This document shows positions 1 to 11,068 of a stretch of 64,000 bases of DNA, piece by piece. Within the stretch, counting starts at the first letter, position 1. Every line of letters begins with the position of its first letter. The notes beneath the pieces are model-generated. The model was given only the letters and a program-made list of their open reading frames with translations. It searched no databases and had not been told where the DNA came from. A program made the position numbers and the translations under genes. This stretch comes from Pascua guehoae (lineage: Eukaryota > Basidiomycota > Tremellomycetes > Trichosporonales > Trichosporonaceae): positions 600,777 to 664,776 of the forward strand of contig BCJX01000013.1 of assembly GCA_001600415.1 (NCBI GenBank). The letters are read 5' to 3'.

Positions 1-309
1 ACTGCGCGGAAGTGGATGGGTGTTCAACGGGTGCCCGTGGCAGGCAAGCGGGTCAAGAGCGGCACAGGAGGTGAGGGCAGCGTCGTGTCGAGTTGGCAGT
101 TCCACCGAGGTACGGGGACTGGAGACGAGAGACGGCAAGGGGCAGATATGTGGTGGAGACATCGGAGGAGAAGGGCAACGGGGTCACCAGTAGAGGGTAC
201 AGCCAGGCCTGGTGTTTGGCAGCCATTGTGTGCGAGGATGTGCTCAATCTCAACCCCATCTATCCCCCCTCCCCCTGCCCCCAAGCGCATATACACCCGC
301 TAACCGCAG
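1..309 (+). other. Upstream intron or unresolved exon of the PCID2-like gene
   Basis: The bases up to 309 end in a good branch point and acceptor (gctaaccgcag), so at least the right end is intron. A GTGAGG donor-like site follows ggcacaggag near position 70. I could not place a conserved PCID2 segment in any frame here, so the extent of intron versus exon is unresolved. Open frames in both strands across this stretch look like chance ORFs. Confidence 0.4.
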
Positions 310-833
310 ATTAATCCTCACCTACCTCATCCCCCTGCACATGCTGCGCGGGTCCTTCCCCACCGCGGCGCTGCTCGACGCGCACCCGCGCCTCGCCGCG
401 ACATATGGCCCGTTCATCGCGGCCATCCGCGCCGGCGATGTGGCGGCGTACGACGAGCGCCTCGAGGCCGCCCAGGCCCGCCTGGTGGGCATGAACACGT
501 ACCTCGCCGTCGAGCGGGCGCGGGAGGGCGCGCTGCGTGTCCTCTTTAGGCAGGCGTGGGTCGCGAGCGATAAGACGAGCAGGGTGCCCGTGACCACGTT
601 CCAGGTTGCGCTGCGCTTGCATGGCGTCGAGGTCGGGACGGACGAGGTCGAGTGTATGCTTGCGAATATGATTTATCGCGTAAGTTGGCGTCGGGGGGAG
701 GACGTAGCGCGGGTTAGTTGGAGAGGAGCTGACGCTGCAGGGATTTATCAAGGGCTACATTTCGCACGAAAAGCTCATGGTCGTGTTGGCAAAGACCAAC
801 CCGTTCCCAGAGCTCGCGTCTGTGCCACGATAG
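310..833 (+). CDS. PCID2/Csn12/Thp1-like TREX-2 PCI-domain protein, C-terminal part
   Basis: This is the 3' portion of a gene for the PCI-domain subunit of the TREX-2 mRNA export complex (PCID2 in animals, Thp1 or Csn12-like in fungi), which couples transcription to export at the nuclear pore. Two exons are visible: 310-679 and 741-833, with an intron 680-740 (GTAAGT donor, CTGACGCTGCAG acceptor). The first begins after a clear acceptor (gctaaccgcag) and reads LILTYLIPLHMLRG, the family's conserved LxYLIPxxML motif. The last exon reads GFIKGYISHEKLMVV followed by KTNPFPEL, the diagnostic C-terminal signature of the family. The 5' exons are not identified: they lie in or before the first 309 bases. 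It is convergent with the gene on the minus strand ending at 1253. Family assignment is firm. Whether it is the Thp1 or the Csn12 paralogue cannot be told from this fragment. Confidence 0.85.
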
Positions 834-1252
834 CAGTTGCACACCTCCTGCACTGCCCGTGTTGTCCGTGTTGTCCGCGTCGACCACGCTGATCGCGTCG
901 TTGTTGCCCGCCTCTATACCCTCCGTATTCACACCCTGCATCTCGGCGACTTGGTGCTTGCCCAGTCGCCCCTGTACAGTATTCAGCATGAATGTCATGT
1001 CGTGACGCTACCCTGCCTGTCGAGCCTATGTACAGCATACTCGTGCCTTGCACCGTGGGCATCGTCTCTCTGCCCTCTCCATCGTATCTTGTAATCGTAT
1101 CTCGCCTCGCACGTCCCCATCGGCTTTCTCCACTGTATCTCTTCTCCCATCGTTCCCCTCGCTCCCATCATTGTCGTCTTCTGCGGAAACATCGTCTTGT
1201 TCAACCGTATTTCGTATTACCGACCGCGCTCGTGTCCGCCTCCGATGCCAGC
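834..1252. other. Convergent 3' intergenic space
   Basis: About 420 bases lie between the stop codons of two convergent genes. No conserved coding signal was seen; the plus-strand ORF crossing 992-1501 is the antisense shadow of the minus-strand coiled-coil exon. Presumably it holds both 3' UTRs and polyadenylation signals. Confidence 0.6.
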
Positions 1253-4200
1253 CTAGAAGAGCGTCTTCGGAAGGCCCAGTGTCGTCACCTCGTTTACACG
1301 GTCCACAAGGGTTGCGTGGCGCAGCTTGCTCTCGTTGACCGTCGTCTTGAGCGCGTGCTTGAGATCGTCGTGCACTTCGCGCCGAGCGGCGGATGCATCA
1401 CGAAGCATCTGCGTGTAGACCTCCCTACCTGTCAGCGTCAGTCTGATACACGACTTACGTCTCCTTGGTCCACTTGGTCGCGGTGGCCACCATGGACCTA
1501 GCCAACGTGCGGCGCTGAATCTGCATCTGCTTGTTGGGCGCCTGAATGCGCTCCATCATAATGTCCTCGAGCACCTGGTATCAGCACCACCTGTTAACTG
1601 CAACGCACCGAGGTAAACTTTCCAAGGCTCTGCTACGTCAGCGTTGTTGTTAAAAGGAGCGTACCTCATGAAGCGTCTCGCGATCCATCGAGTCGGACCG
1701 CGTCTGCCTGCGAGAGGGCGTCTGGAAGCGGATACGCTTAACAGGGCGCGGTTCAGAGTCGTCAAGAGGACGCTTCAATGCACTCTCCCGAGAGCCGAAT
1801 GCAATCGAACGCTTGGGCGGGCGCTCGTCCAAGTCCGAGTCTGGCGCAGGACGCTTCAGCAGCCTCTCCTCAGCCGCCTCTTGATCCCACATCGGCTCGT
1901 GTTCCGGGGCATAGCTGGCTCGGTTCGACGGCCCCGCCCCGAACGGAGGCGCCGGAGGGGCGATCGGGGTCGGGGCAACCTTGATCTTTGGAACGGCGTA
2001 ACGAGGGGTAGACGTCGTTACCGTGTCAAAGCCGTGCTCAGTGGGAATGGAATCCTCGTGGAACAGTGAGGGGGAAGTGCGAGAAGGGCCGGGGGGATCA
2101 TCATGAGGCAACGAGGAGGGTGCTCGAGTCTCGGCATTCTCCCGCCCCAGGTGACGCCGTGAAGGCGGCGGTGGAGGCTGCTGTCCTTTAACACGACGGT
2201 TCGAGGTCCGGCGAGGCGGTAAGTCAACTGAACGATTCGCCGTACGATGAGGCGACGACTCTGCCGAACGGTTGGGTGAGCGATGAATTGGTTCCTCAGC
2301 TGAGCGGTTCAAAGTGCGACGAGTTGCTGCGGCGGTCTCATGGCGTGAGGGTTGGGTCCGTTTGGCCGGAGATTTGTCGACTTTAACGTTGAGCTCTTGG
2401 AGTGAAGCATCGACGAGGGTGGTTTCCTCGGCAGTACCCATGCTCTCGTCCTGCAGAGTCAGTCGAGCCATGCTCATAAGAAACACCCAGCTCACTGAAA
2501 ACACATCCGGCTGGTCCACAAGGGTAGGCGTGGGACGAGACTTTGCCTGCGGCTTGAGAGTAGCACGAGTGCGTGGGGCAGGGCCCACCTCCTTGGGTAA
2601 GGACACTTTCTTCGACTGCCTGCTGGCTTTCGGCGGCTGAGTCTTTCCAGGAAGGGGCTCAGCTTCAGGCTCCTCGTCGATGGGACTGTCAGGTTGTTTC
2701 GCCTTCCTAGCCCTTGATGGCGCCTTCTTGGCAGGAGGCGGCGAGTCAGCCTTGATGGTCGAGGCCTTCTTGGCCTTTGTCGCTCCTTTCTTCTTGTCCG
2801 TGGCCGCTTCTGACACGTTGGTATCGGGGGCGCTAGCCCGCGTCCGTTGCTTTGAGGGCGGAGGCCGTGTCTCAACATCATGTTGCGACGGCGAGCTTGC
2901 TACAGTACCGACAACATCGTCGGTGGGTTCTTTCGTCTTGGCCCTATTCTTCGATGCAACTTGCGTCACAGGAGGAGGCGAAGGGCTGGAGGACGCGTGT
3001 GCGGTAGCGTTGGGGGATGCAGCATCGGCCGGCGTCTCAGGAGCAGGTGGAGTTTTCGGTGATGGCGACTGTCATGGTCAGCCAGAGATCAACGGGGTGC
3101 TCACCTCCTGGTCCTTATCCATCACGGGAGAGTCGCGCTTCCGTGGAGAAGCAATCTTTGACTTGGTAACCTTGGAGGATGCCTTCCTGACGGCAGGCTT
3201 TGAGGGTAGCTTTGGAGAAGCAGCTGTTTCGGATGGCTCCTCTGATGCGACGCGCTTCTGGCTTGGGGGTGGTTTGCGGTTTGGGGCAAGGATGCGCTGT
3301 TTGCGTATCCCTTTCAGAACCGATGGTGGGCTGCTGTCCTTTGAACTCTTAGTGTCCCCGTTGGGAACGACTTCCGGGTCCGGTACTGCCCCGACCGATA
3401 GGTCTTCTCCAGCGTCAGCCACCTCATCCTCTCCAGCGTCAGCCACCTCATCCTCTCCCTCCTCTTCGTCGGACAGCTTTTCCGCCTCCTGTGCTGTGCC
3501 CTGCTCAGTCTCCTGCTCCTCCTCGTGCTGTGACTCCTCATCGTCATCGCTGTCGTCGACAACGGGCCGCTTGGGTGGGTGACGTGGTTTCCCAACTGGA
3601 TCGGTCAGCCAACAAACGTGCTTGCTCAACTCACATGTCTTGGTCGGCGTCTTGACAGGAGGTGCTTTCTCTTGGGCGGAGACGGGAAAGTGAATGTCGG
3701 GATCGTCGCCGACCGAGTCGGGTACGACGGTCCCTGTGGTTTGCAGAGACTCTGCGCGAGTCTTACTGGCAGCATTTGCCTGTAACTTGCGCGAGGAAGA
3801 TTGTGTTGAGTTGCGCACTTCCTCAGCGGCAATCTTGGCTGTTGCCTTCTTGGCAGCACTGGCCGATGCACGGGCCGACCGACGAGGCTGTTTGTCGTTG
3901 ACGGTTGCACTGTCAGGGGCAGGAACGCCATTGCCGTTTTCAGTCGTCGAGGATTGCAGCTTGCCATTCTTCGTCGGGGCCTTGGCGAGAGTGATCTTGT
4001 TGGCCTTAGGAGTTTTTGTTGAACGGGGTGAAGACTTCTTAGCCTTGGGCTGGGCCGTAGACTCTGGAGGGTTGTCAGCACGGTCTGATGTTGGGGATCA
4101 GCACTGCTGGAGCCCGTTAGAGCGCCAGGTGGTGCGGAGCCGTTTGCCATGCGCTGAGCTTACCATTCTGTGGGACTAATTCCTCAACAAGAACGTCCGT

Positions 4201-6294
4201 GTCCCGCAGGCTCTCCGCCTTCTGCTTTCCCTTGGCTGCCACTTTGGCTTCGACGTCGTCTAACACCCGAGCTAACTCGGATAACTCCTCTTCATCGCAC
4301 TGAGATGCACCCGCTGCACGTTAACTTGGTCATGTTATGCTGTTGAGACAACTCACAATCATTCGGAACCTGGTCGCGCGTGACAGACTTCTGAGTAGAC
4401 TTCTGAGTAGACTTCTGAGCAGACTTCTGAGCAGACTTCTGAGTGCTGTACTGTGGTTGTTGTCAGGTCCAACCATGATAGCGGCCTGTGACGTACCGTC
4501 GCATTCCGAGCTCGGAAGAGCTCCTCAAACTCGTCTGCCTGCTCCTCATCCCACAGCGTGATCATCAGAGGCACCTTGGTCTTCGGGTTCTGGGACGGCT
4601 CCAAGTTAAATGTGAATGCTAAACGAGAGGTGAGCAACGAGCCAACTCTAATAACCCACTGCACTTATTCCGTTGAAGTGCGCTCAGCTGGCGGAACGTA
4701 ACAGGCGCATCTTCTTCACGACCAGATTCATCGAATAACTGCTCTTAGCATCTGTCAAGAGACCGTTGCGACAAACCTTGCAGAGAATTTGGTCTCGTTC
4801 GAGGTAAATGATGATGTCCCCATCCTGCAGGCGACGGCGAGACTTGCCGGCATTGAGCCAGTCGGCACCGTTACGTTCGAGTGCTGAAATCTGAAATCCC
4901 TTGGGTCGGTCCAGACGCTTATCTTTGAACGCCATGTTGACAAGCGACATGTATAGCTTTGGTTCGCAGTTAGCCATCTATCCACGCTGGAATATTGACA
5001 TACCCGGGGATTAAGGCTCTTCGGGTCTGGTTTGGCCTTCTTGAGCTGGCTGCAGAGCTGATCACCAACTGTTCCCTCCCAACCCTTGTTGCTGGTAGCG
5101 TTTTTCAACACGCTGTCCTTGATAGCAACGTTACCTGGCGTGGTATACAAGACACCAAGGATGCGAAGGATGTTGACAGACATTGCGCCGTCTGTGGTTT
5201 GTCAGTGCAAGTCTAAGGGCGGTAACTTACACATTGATCCGCAAAGGAAGTCGCCAAGACGGGATCTAGGAGTCAGGCATGTCGTGTGAATACCAACGCT
5301 CACGGTCCACACGTCTCGTTCTTGAGGATGAGCACCCTTCCTTGATCATTGGCCTTGTCTGTAACGATCTCATACAGAAAATCGGAAAGCTAGACGCATT
5401 AGCTGTGAACCTGGGGTGATACTCACGCAGGCAGTGGCATCATGACCACCAATTTCGCCACCACGGACCACATCAAGGAGGAAGACGATGAGCTCAATCC
5501 ACTCGCGCGAGTGCAGCTCCTTTGGTCGGCCTTTAGGTAAGCGCCGTCTTACTCAACACACTCACTGAAAGCGGTGCCACTGTTCATTGTCTGTATGTCA
5601 GCCTGTCATAGTGTTTCATGAACACGACAGCATGGCCCTACATTAACACTGTTGCTTTGTCAGCCAATACTTTGGTTAATAGCCCCAAGCGACTCACTGC
5701 GCGACAAGGGGACAGATCATCTGGGCCGCGAGCTGGAGAGTACCATGGGCGCCGGGACGCCTCTTTGAAGGCACAACTGGTAATGGCGTGCGCTCGTTTT
5801 CTGTGGCCTCTATCGCAGGTTTGATAATCTTGGCCACGATGCATTGGAGGGCCGCGTAGTGATAGTTTACGACCAGAGTCGGGGGAATGTCGGCGACAAG
5901 TTCGTCCAGCTGATCATGAGACTAGCAGCCTTGCGAGGGGGAGTGACGGTGCTTACCTCGTCCTCACACCATTCACACCAATCCTTTGACGTATTATCGG
6001 GAAGGTCGGGGTGTTGCTAACACGTCAGCTGAATGCTTGCTTGTTTCCGAGGAAGGAATTACAAGCAGATGAGGTGGGCCCATACCCCACAGCTCAAGAC
6101 GTCGTTGCCACTCACAAGTAACTTGTGCAAAAGGTCCTTCCCAACCCTGAGTGCAGTCTGTTTGTCTTTGTATCCCCGCTTCTTTATCTTCTCAAAATGG
6201 TTGCGAAGAGCATTGTTGGCGATTTCGAAGTCGGCCTCCTCCTTGGCGGTGGAAGGAGTCCTCGTGGGTTTGAGTTTCTGGCGCGACGGTGGCA
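1253..6294 (-). CDS. Candidate meiotic chromosome axis core protein (Red1/Rec10/SYCP2 architecture)
   Basis: A multi-exon gene of roughly 1,300 residues starting at 6294 (MPPSRQKLKPTR) and stopping at 1253. Exon limits checked by phase include 6116-6294, 5957-6016, a third starting at 5909, 1459-1574 and 1253-1424; middle ones are approximate. Order of parts: an alpha-helical N-terminal domain (ALRNHFEKIKKRGYKDKQ, then SREWIELIVFLLDVVRGGEI, then NILRILGVLYTTPG); a beta-rich segment (RRRLQDGDIIIYLE, MNLVVKKMRLL, then FTFNLEPSQ and VPLMITLWDEEQADEFEELF) that resembles a PH/Spt16M-like fold; about 700 residues of Lys/Pro/Ser-rich disorder with acidic patches; and a final helical segment (VHDDLKHALKTTVNES, TLVDRVNEV) that reads as a coiled coil. 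That order (helical domain, PH-like domain, disorder, coiled coil) is the known layout of Red1, Rec10 and SYCP2 axis proteins. No single motif proves it, since these proteins diverge fast. Alternatives: another large chromatin protein. A stop-free 45-nt intron lies near 2465-2509. Confidence 0.5.
3407..3454 (-). repeat. 24-bp tandem duplication in an acidic patch of the axis-like gene
   Basis: Two exact 24-bp copies in tandem encode EDEVADAG twice within a run of Glu/Asp. It is length-neutral for the frame. Confidence 0.8.
4377..4444 (-). repeat. 15-bp tandem repeat inside the axis-like gene
   Basis: Five near-identical 15-bp units (plus strand acttctgagtagact / acttctgagcagact) encode a QKSTQKSAQ-type pentapeptide array directly after the PH-like segment. 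Unit sequence drift is minimal, suggesting recent expansion or contraction. Confidence 0.85.
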
Positions 6295-7335
6295 TCGCGC
6301 CAGGTTGTTGCGTGTGTGGCGAAAGGATAAAGATAGGGGGAAGAGGAGGGGGGGAGGGTTTAGATAGTGGCTGTTGCAACTTGTGGTTGTCAAACGAAGG
6401 GGATGGTGGCGGCGGTGAATGAAGATGTGAGATGTGAGAATGGGAGAGAAGGTGAAAGAGACAAAGAGAGAGGATTGAAGAGTAATGGAAGGAAGGAAGG
6501 TGCTTTTGGGATACTTTGATGTTTCCTTCCCTCGTTGCTGACCTCCAAAACAAAAGCGAGCGCGCGCAAGGAAGAAAGCGAGGAAGATCGCTGCGATCGC
6601 TGCATGAGTTGAGTGTACCAGTCCTCAAAAGGTCTGTGCTCTGGTACAACTTGGGGGTGGACCACATCCACTTTCTGCACGTGACTCGAGGGCCCCACAA
6701 ACTGATTCCGTGTCTGACAACGGCGGGTGGCGCCATGGCATGGGGAGTTTAATGGGGTGTGACTAGGGGATGTAATTGGTTAATCGAGGCAACCCTAATG
6801 AGCGGCCGATGGCGGGTAATGAGGCCATGGATATTGCTCTTCTGGGCAGGGTGGCGAGGCAATGACGTTTGCGTAGTTGTGGTGCGCGTGGGTGTGGGTG
6901 GTGTGGGGTGTGCTGGGCATTGAGCACAGCGATACGCGAGTGGCTTGTCGCCCTCATCCGGCCGGCTCTCGTCTAGCGTGATCGCGCCAGTCCAGTCCCA
7001 GCGCTATCCAGCCGAGGTTCAGGGGCGGCGGGGGCAGGGCCCGATGATGATGGATGAATGCGGTCAGTGCGGTGCGGCCCACAGTAGTGCCACAGTGGTG
7101 GTGGACGCATCACCCGTGTTCGACCAACTGCTATTAGTGTCACGGCCATGCCCAGCCAGCCACACCCGGCCGGGTCCCCCTCCCAACCATACTCACCCCC
7201 GTCGTCTCCATCTCGTCTTGACTCCATCCATCTCTCCTTCCACAGCCTTTATAGTCAACCTATAGAGGTCACATTCTTTGCTCTTCCACTCTTTACTTTG
7301 CCACCCCCACCACACCCAACGTTGTACACTCCACG
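6295..7335. promoter_or_regulatory. Divergent promoter region (axis-like gene / subtilase)
   Basis: About 1 kb between divergent start codons at 6294 (minus) and 7336 (plus). The plus strand becomes strongly CT-rich from about 7160 to 7330, the usual core-promoter/5' UTR texture in this window, and has a TATA-like tttatagtc at about 7250. No conserved ORF was recognised. Confidence 0.5.
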
Positions 7336-9160
7336 ATGCGTCTCACTCCGGCCATCCTCTTTGCCCTCCTCCCGGCCATTGTTGCCACCCCTATCGAGAC
7401 CCGCAACGGTCTCGCGCCACTGAGCGTCACTGGCGAGTCGATCCCAGACTCGTACATTATCGTCTTCAAGAAGGGCGTCTCGCCAGACCAGATTGCGCTC
7501 CACCTCGACTCGGTCGCGGGCTTTGCCGCCGCCAGCGTGAGTACTACCGCAAGAGATAGTAGGGGCTGCCTAACTCGGCAACGTCCGCCACGCTGGGGCC
7601 ACGCACGCGCGGGAGATGGGTGGCGTAACACCTCTCCCAGTGTCACACACATTCACCCATCCATCCCGCGCTCCAGTCCCGGCTATCGTTACTGGCACGA
7701 GTGTTGTGATCATGCTGCACCCCCCCAATCCACCTTCCTTGATCCCTGTTGCCGCCCGTCACCGGGTGGCAACAACTAACCATTGGCACGTGCTCACGCG
7801 ACCCAGCCCCTGCGCGGTGACTCTTCTGGCATCAACCACGTCTGGGGCAAGGACACGAGCCTTGTCGGCGACAGCGTCCAGTTTGCTGGCTACTGTAAGT
7901 GCTATCGCGGATCGACATTTGGGTGGATGCTCGACGCTGACTCGCTAAGCTGGCCAGTTCTCGGCCGAAGCCCTGGCGCAGATTCGTGCTTCCCCCGAGG
8001 TGGCGTACGTCGAGCAGGACCAGACTGTGCACACACAGGAAGTCCTCCACGGCGTCGACGATGCGTTTGCCACGAGCGGCGACATTGTCGACCAGAAGGG
8101 TGCGCCATGGGGCCTCGCGCGCATCTCGCACCGCCCCCGCCTCACGTTCGGCACATTTAACAAGTACATTTACGACAAGCACGGCGGCGAGGGCGTGACT
8201 GCCTATGTCATTGACACGGGTGTCAACATTGAGCACGTCGAGTTCCAGGGCCGCGCGCGCTGGGGCAAGACGATCCCCAAGAACGACCAGGACATTGACG
8301 GCAACGGCCACGGCACGCACTGCGCCGGCACCATTGCGTCGCGCAAGTATGGTGTTGCCAAGGCGGCCGAGATTGTCGCCGTCAAGGTGCTCGGCACCAA
8401 CGGCTCGGGCACCATGTCGGACGTCATTGACGGTGTCCTCTGGGCTGCCGAGGACGCTATCAAGAACGCAAAGGCCCAGGCAGGCACCAGCGCCTCCCGC
8501 AAGGGTTCCGTCGCCAACATGTCGCTCGGTGGTGGCAAGGCCAAGTCGCTCGACGACGCTGTCGACGCCGCCGTCGAGAGTGGTCTTCACTTTGCCGTTG
8601 CCGCCGGTAACGACAACAAGGATGCGTGCGACTACTCGCCCGCCGCGTCCGCCGGCGCCGTGACCGTCGGCGCGTCGACCATTACCGACGACCGCGCCTA
8701 CTTCTCCAACTATGGCAAGTGCGTCGACATCTTTGCGCCCGGTCTCAACATTCTCTCGACCTGGAACCGCAGCCCCACCGACACCAACACCATCTCGGGC
8801 ACGTCGATGGCGTCGCCCCACATTTGCGGTCTCCTCGCCTACCTGCTCTCGATCGAGGGCACCGAGACGTTCCCGGCCTCGGCCTACCTCGAGTCGACCT
8901 CGGACGAGGCTCACGTCGAGATGATGGACGAGCCCTCGCTCTACTCGCAGGCCTACAACCTCTTCCCCGCCGTCGTCAAGGGTCTCCTCCCCGAGCCCGC
9001 AAAGGTGCCCGTCATCTCGTCGCCCGAGGCCACCAAGGGCAAGAAGATTACGCCAAAGCAGCTCAAGAAGGCCCTCATTGCCCTCTCCACCCCGGGCATG
9101 CTTTCCGACGCCGGCACCGGCTCGCCAAACCTCCTCGCCTTCAACAACGCCACCGCTTAG
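7336..9160 (+). CDS. Cerevisin-like vacuolar subtilase (proteinase B type, S8)
   Basis: A 499-residue subtilisin-family serine protease in three exons: 7336-7536, 7807-7894, 7950-9160 (phases agree; the last acceptor must be the TAAG at 7949, not the CAG at 7957, to keep frame). It has a signal peptide (MRLTPAILFALLPAIVA), an I9-type inhibitor prodomain (SYIIVFKKGVSPDQ, ending VAYVEQDQ) and a catalytic domain with Asp185 (VIDTGVNIEH), His217 (GNGHGTHCAGT), oxyanion Asn317 (AAGNDN) and Ser382 (SGTSMASPH). The closest known families are cerevisin/Prb1, the vacuolar protease B that matures other hydrolases, and secreted proteinase K-like enzymes. About 110 residues follow the catalytic serine. 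Vacuolar rather than secreted location is inference from the cerevisin-like prodomain and tail; no vacuolar sorting motif was identified. Confidence 0.93.
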
Positions 9161-9239
9161 GGGGTCCCCAGATTGAGAGTGTAGGCATCTGGATGTTGTC
9201 TGAAGTGTACCAGTACCATTGTGCAGAACATGTCATTTG

Positions 9240-9460
9240 AATGCAAAGTTGGATGTGATACAGAGCACACGAGCGGAGCCACACGAGCGGAGCGAGTGTG
9301 CGGAGCGAACGTGCGGAACTGGCATGTTATGGAACGCAAAGGTGGATGGGATGAGGAGTGATGCTGGGTGCGCAGTGGCGACTGATGCTGAGCGAGTGAG
9401 GCAATGAGCGGGTGGGGCAATGAGCGAGTGGGGCTGAGCGAGTGGGGTCTTTAAAGATCG
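9240..9460 (+). repeat. Degenerate GAGCGAGTGGGG repeats after the subtilase
   Basis: The stretch is built of imperfect 8-15 bp units such as cacgagcgga, gcaatgagcg and gtggggctgagcgagtgggg. Minus-strand ORFs here are products of this repetition, not genes. Confidence 0.6.
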
Positions 9461-9841
9461 AGTCGGGCAGAACGAGGGCAACAGAGAAGCCGAATGGAGC
9501 GAGGGCGGGACATGACTGGAAGGTGAGCCGACCAGGACACGCACCTCCGCCGCCCCCCTCCAGCTGTCGACAAGTGGTCGAGAGTCGGGCACAGGAACAA
9601 GCTGCGAGTGCCGGGGTGCGATATGCCGCCGCGATAAGTCCAGAGCGTGCCGAGGGCATCGATACGGGGACGCACTCGATTCCGACGAACCAATCTTGCC
9701 TTGGGGAGTCTTCTCCCCCTCCCCACCCCGCCCCCGTGCACCGCACCGCATCGCACCGCTGCGCAGCGCAGCGCCGCCGAGTCCCGATGACATTGACCTC
9801 GCTCTCGCGGCCCGGTATCCGGAACCTCCGGAACCCAACAG

Positions 9842-10777
9842 CTATTCGAGGCGCTGCGCGACGACGGCAGCGACGACGACGCCCGCGTCGTGGCTGATCG
9901 TCACGAGGAGGTGGACGGGGACGGGGTGGGTGAACCATGCCCCGCCCGCGGGCTCGCTTGGGGCTGGGGATGGGGATGGAGCTGGGTGTGGGGCTGGGGC
10001 TGGGGTAGGAGCAAGGGCAGGGGCAGTGGAGCCCGGGGGCGGCGAGGACGTGGTTGTCGAGGACGCGGTGTAGACCTCTTGGGGTGTGCTCGCCTCGTGC
10101 CCATTGCCCGCCCGAGTTTGAGTTCCAGGTGCGGATCCAGTTGCAGCCGGCACCATCTCTCCAGCCCTCTCCCCCCGCCACTCCCCCGGCCCCGCTCCCG
10201 GCCCCGGCCCCGGCCCCGCTCCCACCCCCGGCCCCGACCCCGCCCGCGCCGCAGCTGCAGCTGCGGCTGCAGCGACGTCGCCAGTGAGGACGAGCACGGG
10301 GCGTCCGTTCGGCGCATACCGCAGGTCCAAATCGCGCCACGAGCGGACGCGGAACGGGAGCGCCTTGTACGCCGCCTCCTTTGCGGCCCAGCTGGGGTCA
10401 GCGGGTGTATTACAGGTGGCGAGGACGTACCGGGACGAGAGGAAGCGGAGCTGGCGGGCGTGTAGAGCTGAGTTGGGGTTGGTTGTGGAGTGGGGATTGC
10501 TCCGGATGTTGGTGTTGGTGTTGTTGGTGGTGTTGTTGCTCGCGCTTGCACTCGTGTTTGCCGCGCTCGCTTCCCCCGGGTCCAATGCACAAAACTCGGC
10601 ATACTCGCGCGCACAGCAGATGCGGTCAGCGAGACGACGTGCGCCGCGCCGGCGCATGACGCCTTCGAGGCGAGCGACCGAGAGAATATCGACGCCAAGG
10701 CCGAGGAGCATGGGAATGGGGTTGGAAGCAATGTTGACTTTTGGGTGGACCTCAAAGTGGAGGCCGCAGGTGGTCAT
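9842..10777 (-). CDS. AcpS-type holo-acyl-carrier-protein synthase (phosphopantetheinyl transferase)
   Basis: This enzyme moves 4'-phosphopantetheine from CoA to a serine on acyl carrier protein; in fungi the AcpS-type member (Ppt2) normally serves mitochondrial ACP. Two exons, 10431-10777 and 9842-10391, flank a 39-nt intron and give 298 residues. The motif GLGVDILSVARLEGV carries the Mg-binding Asp, and splicing restores SSRWAAKEAAYKAL with the catalytic Glu; VTISHD sits near the C-terminus. AcpS proteins are usually about 120-150 residues. Here the extra length is an Asn/Thr/Ser-rich insert before the RWAAKEA motif and a Gly/Pro/Ala-rich insert of about 110 residues before the VTISHD strand. 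The start at 10777 adds about 23 residues before MLLGLGVDIL that may act as a short presequence; starting at that inner Met is possible. Confidence 0.85.
   Translation of the reverse strand: MTTCGLHFEVHPKVNIASNPIPMLLGLGVDILSVARLEGVMRRRGARRLADRICCAREYAEFCALDPGEASAANTSASASNNTTNNTNTNIRSNPHSTTNPNSALHARQLRFLSSRYVLATCNTPADPSWAAKEAAYKALPFRVRSWRDLDLRYAPNGRPVLVLTGDVAAAAAAAAARAGSGPGVGAGPGPGPGAGPGEWRGERAGEMVPAATGSAPGTQTRAGNGHEASTPQEVYTASSTTTSSPPPGSTAPALAPTPAPAPHPAPSPSPAPSEPAGGAWFTHPVPVHLLVTISHDAGVVVAAVVAQRLE
10040..10280 (-). repeat. Gly/Pro/Ala low-complexity insert in the AcpS-like gene
   Basis: Imperfect GC-rich repeats (ggccccggccccg-type) encode GPGPGPGAGP and poly-Ala. It interrupts the conserved fold between two predicted strands and makes open frames on all sides, which explains the cluster of long overlapping ORFs here. 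Confidence 0.75.
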
Positions 10778-11068
10778 GACCCTTCAGCCACATGGCGTGC
10801 CACGGCAACAACCTGCAATCTACAATCTGCAATCTGCGACCTGTCTGCAAGCGGGACATGGGATGCATCATCGACAGGTACTATGAAAGAGGGTGAGGCA
10901 GACACAAAGCACCCTCAAACGGGAACATGCGTCGCGGGTAGAGTACAGAGATGCCGTCGAGATGATCCCACGGGGATGGTGGGCTGTGGCGTTGGCGGGG
11001 GTGGAGAGGAAGTGGCACGGTTCGGGCTCGGTGCGGGCCCGGTCGGGGGAGCTGCTCCCGCTGTAGTA

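Noticed and set aside
9233..10340. Overlapping long minus and plus ORFs around the AcpS gene
   Set aside because: They arise from GC-rich low-complexity repeats; only the frame carrying GVDILSVARLEGV and the spliced RWAAKEA motif is conserved.
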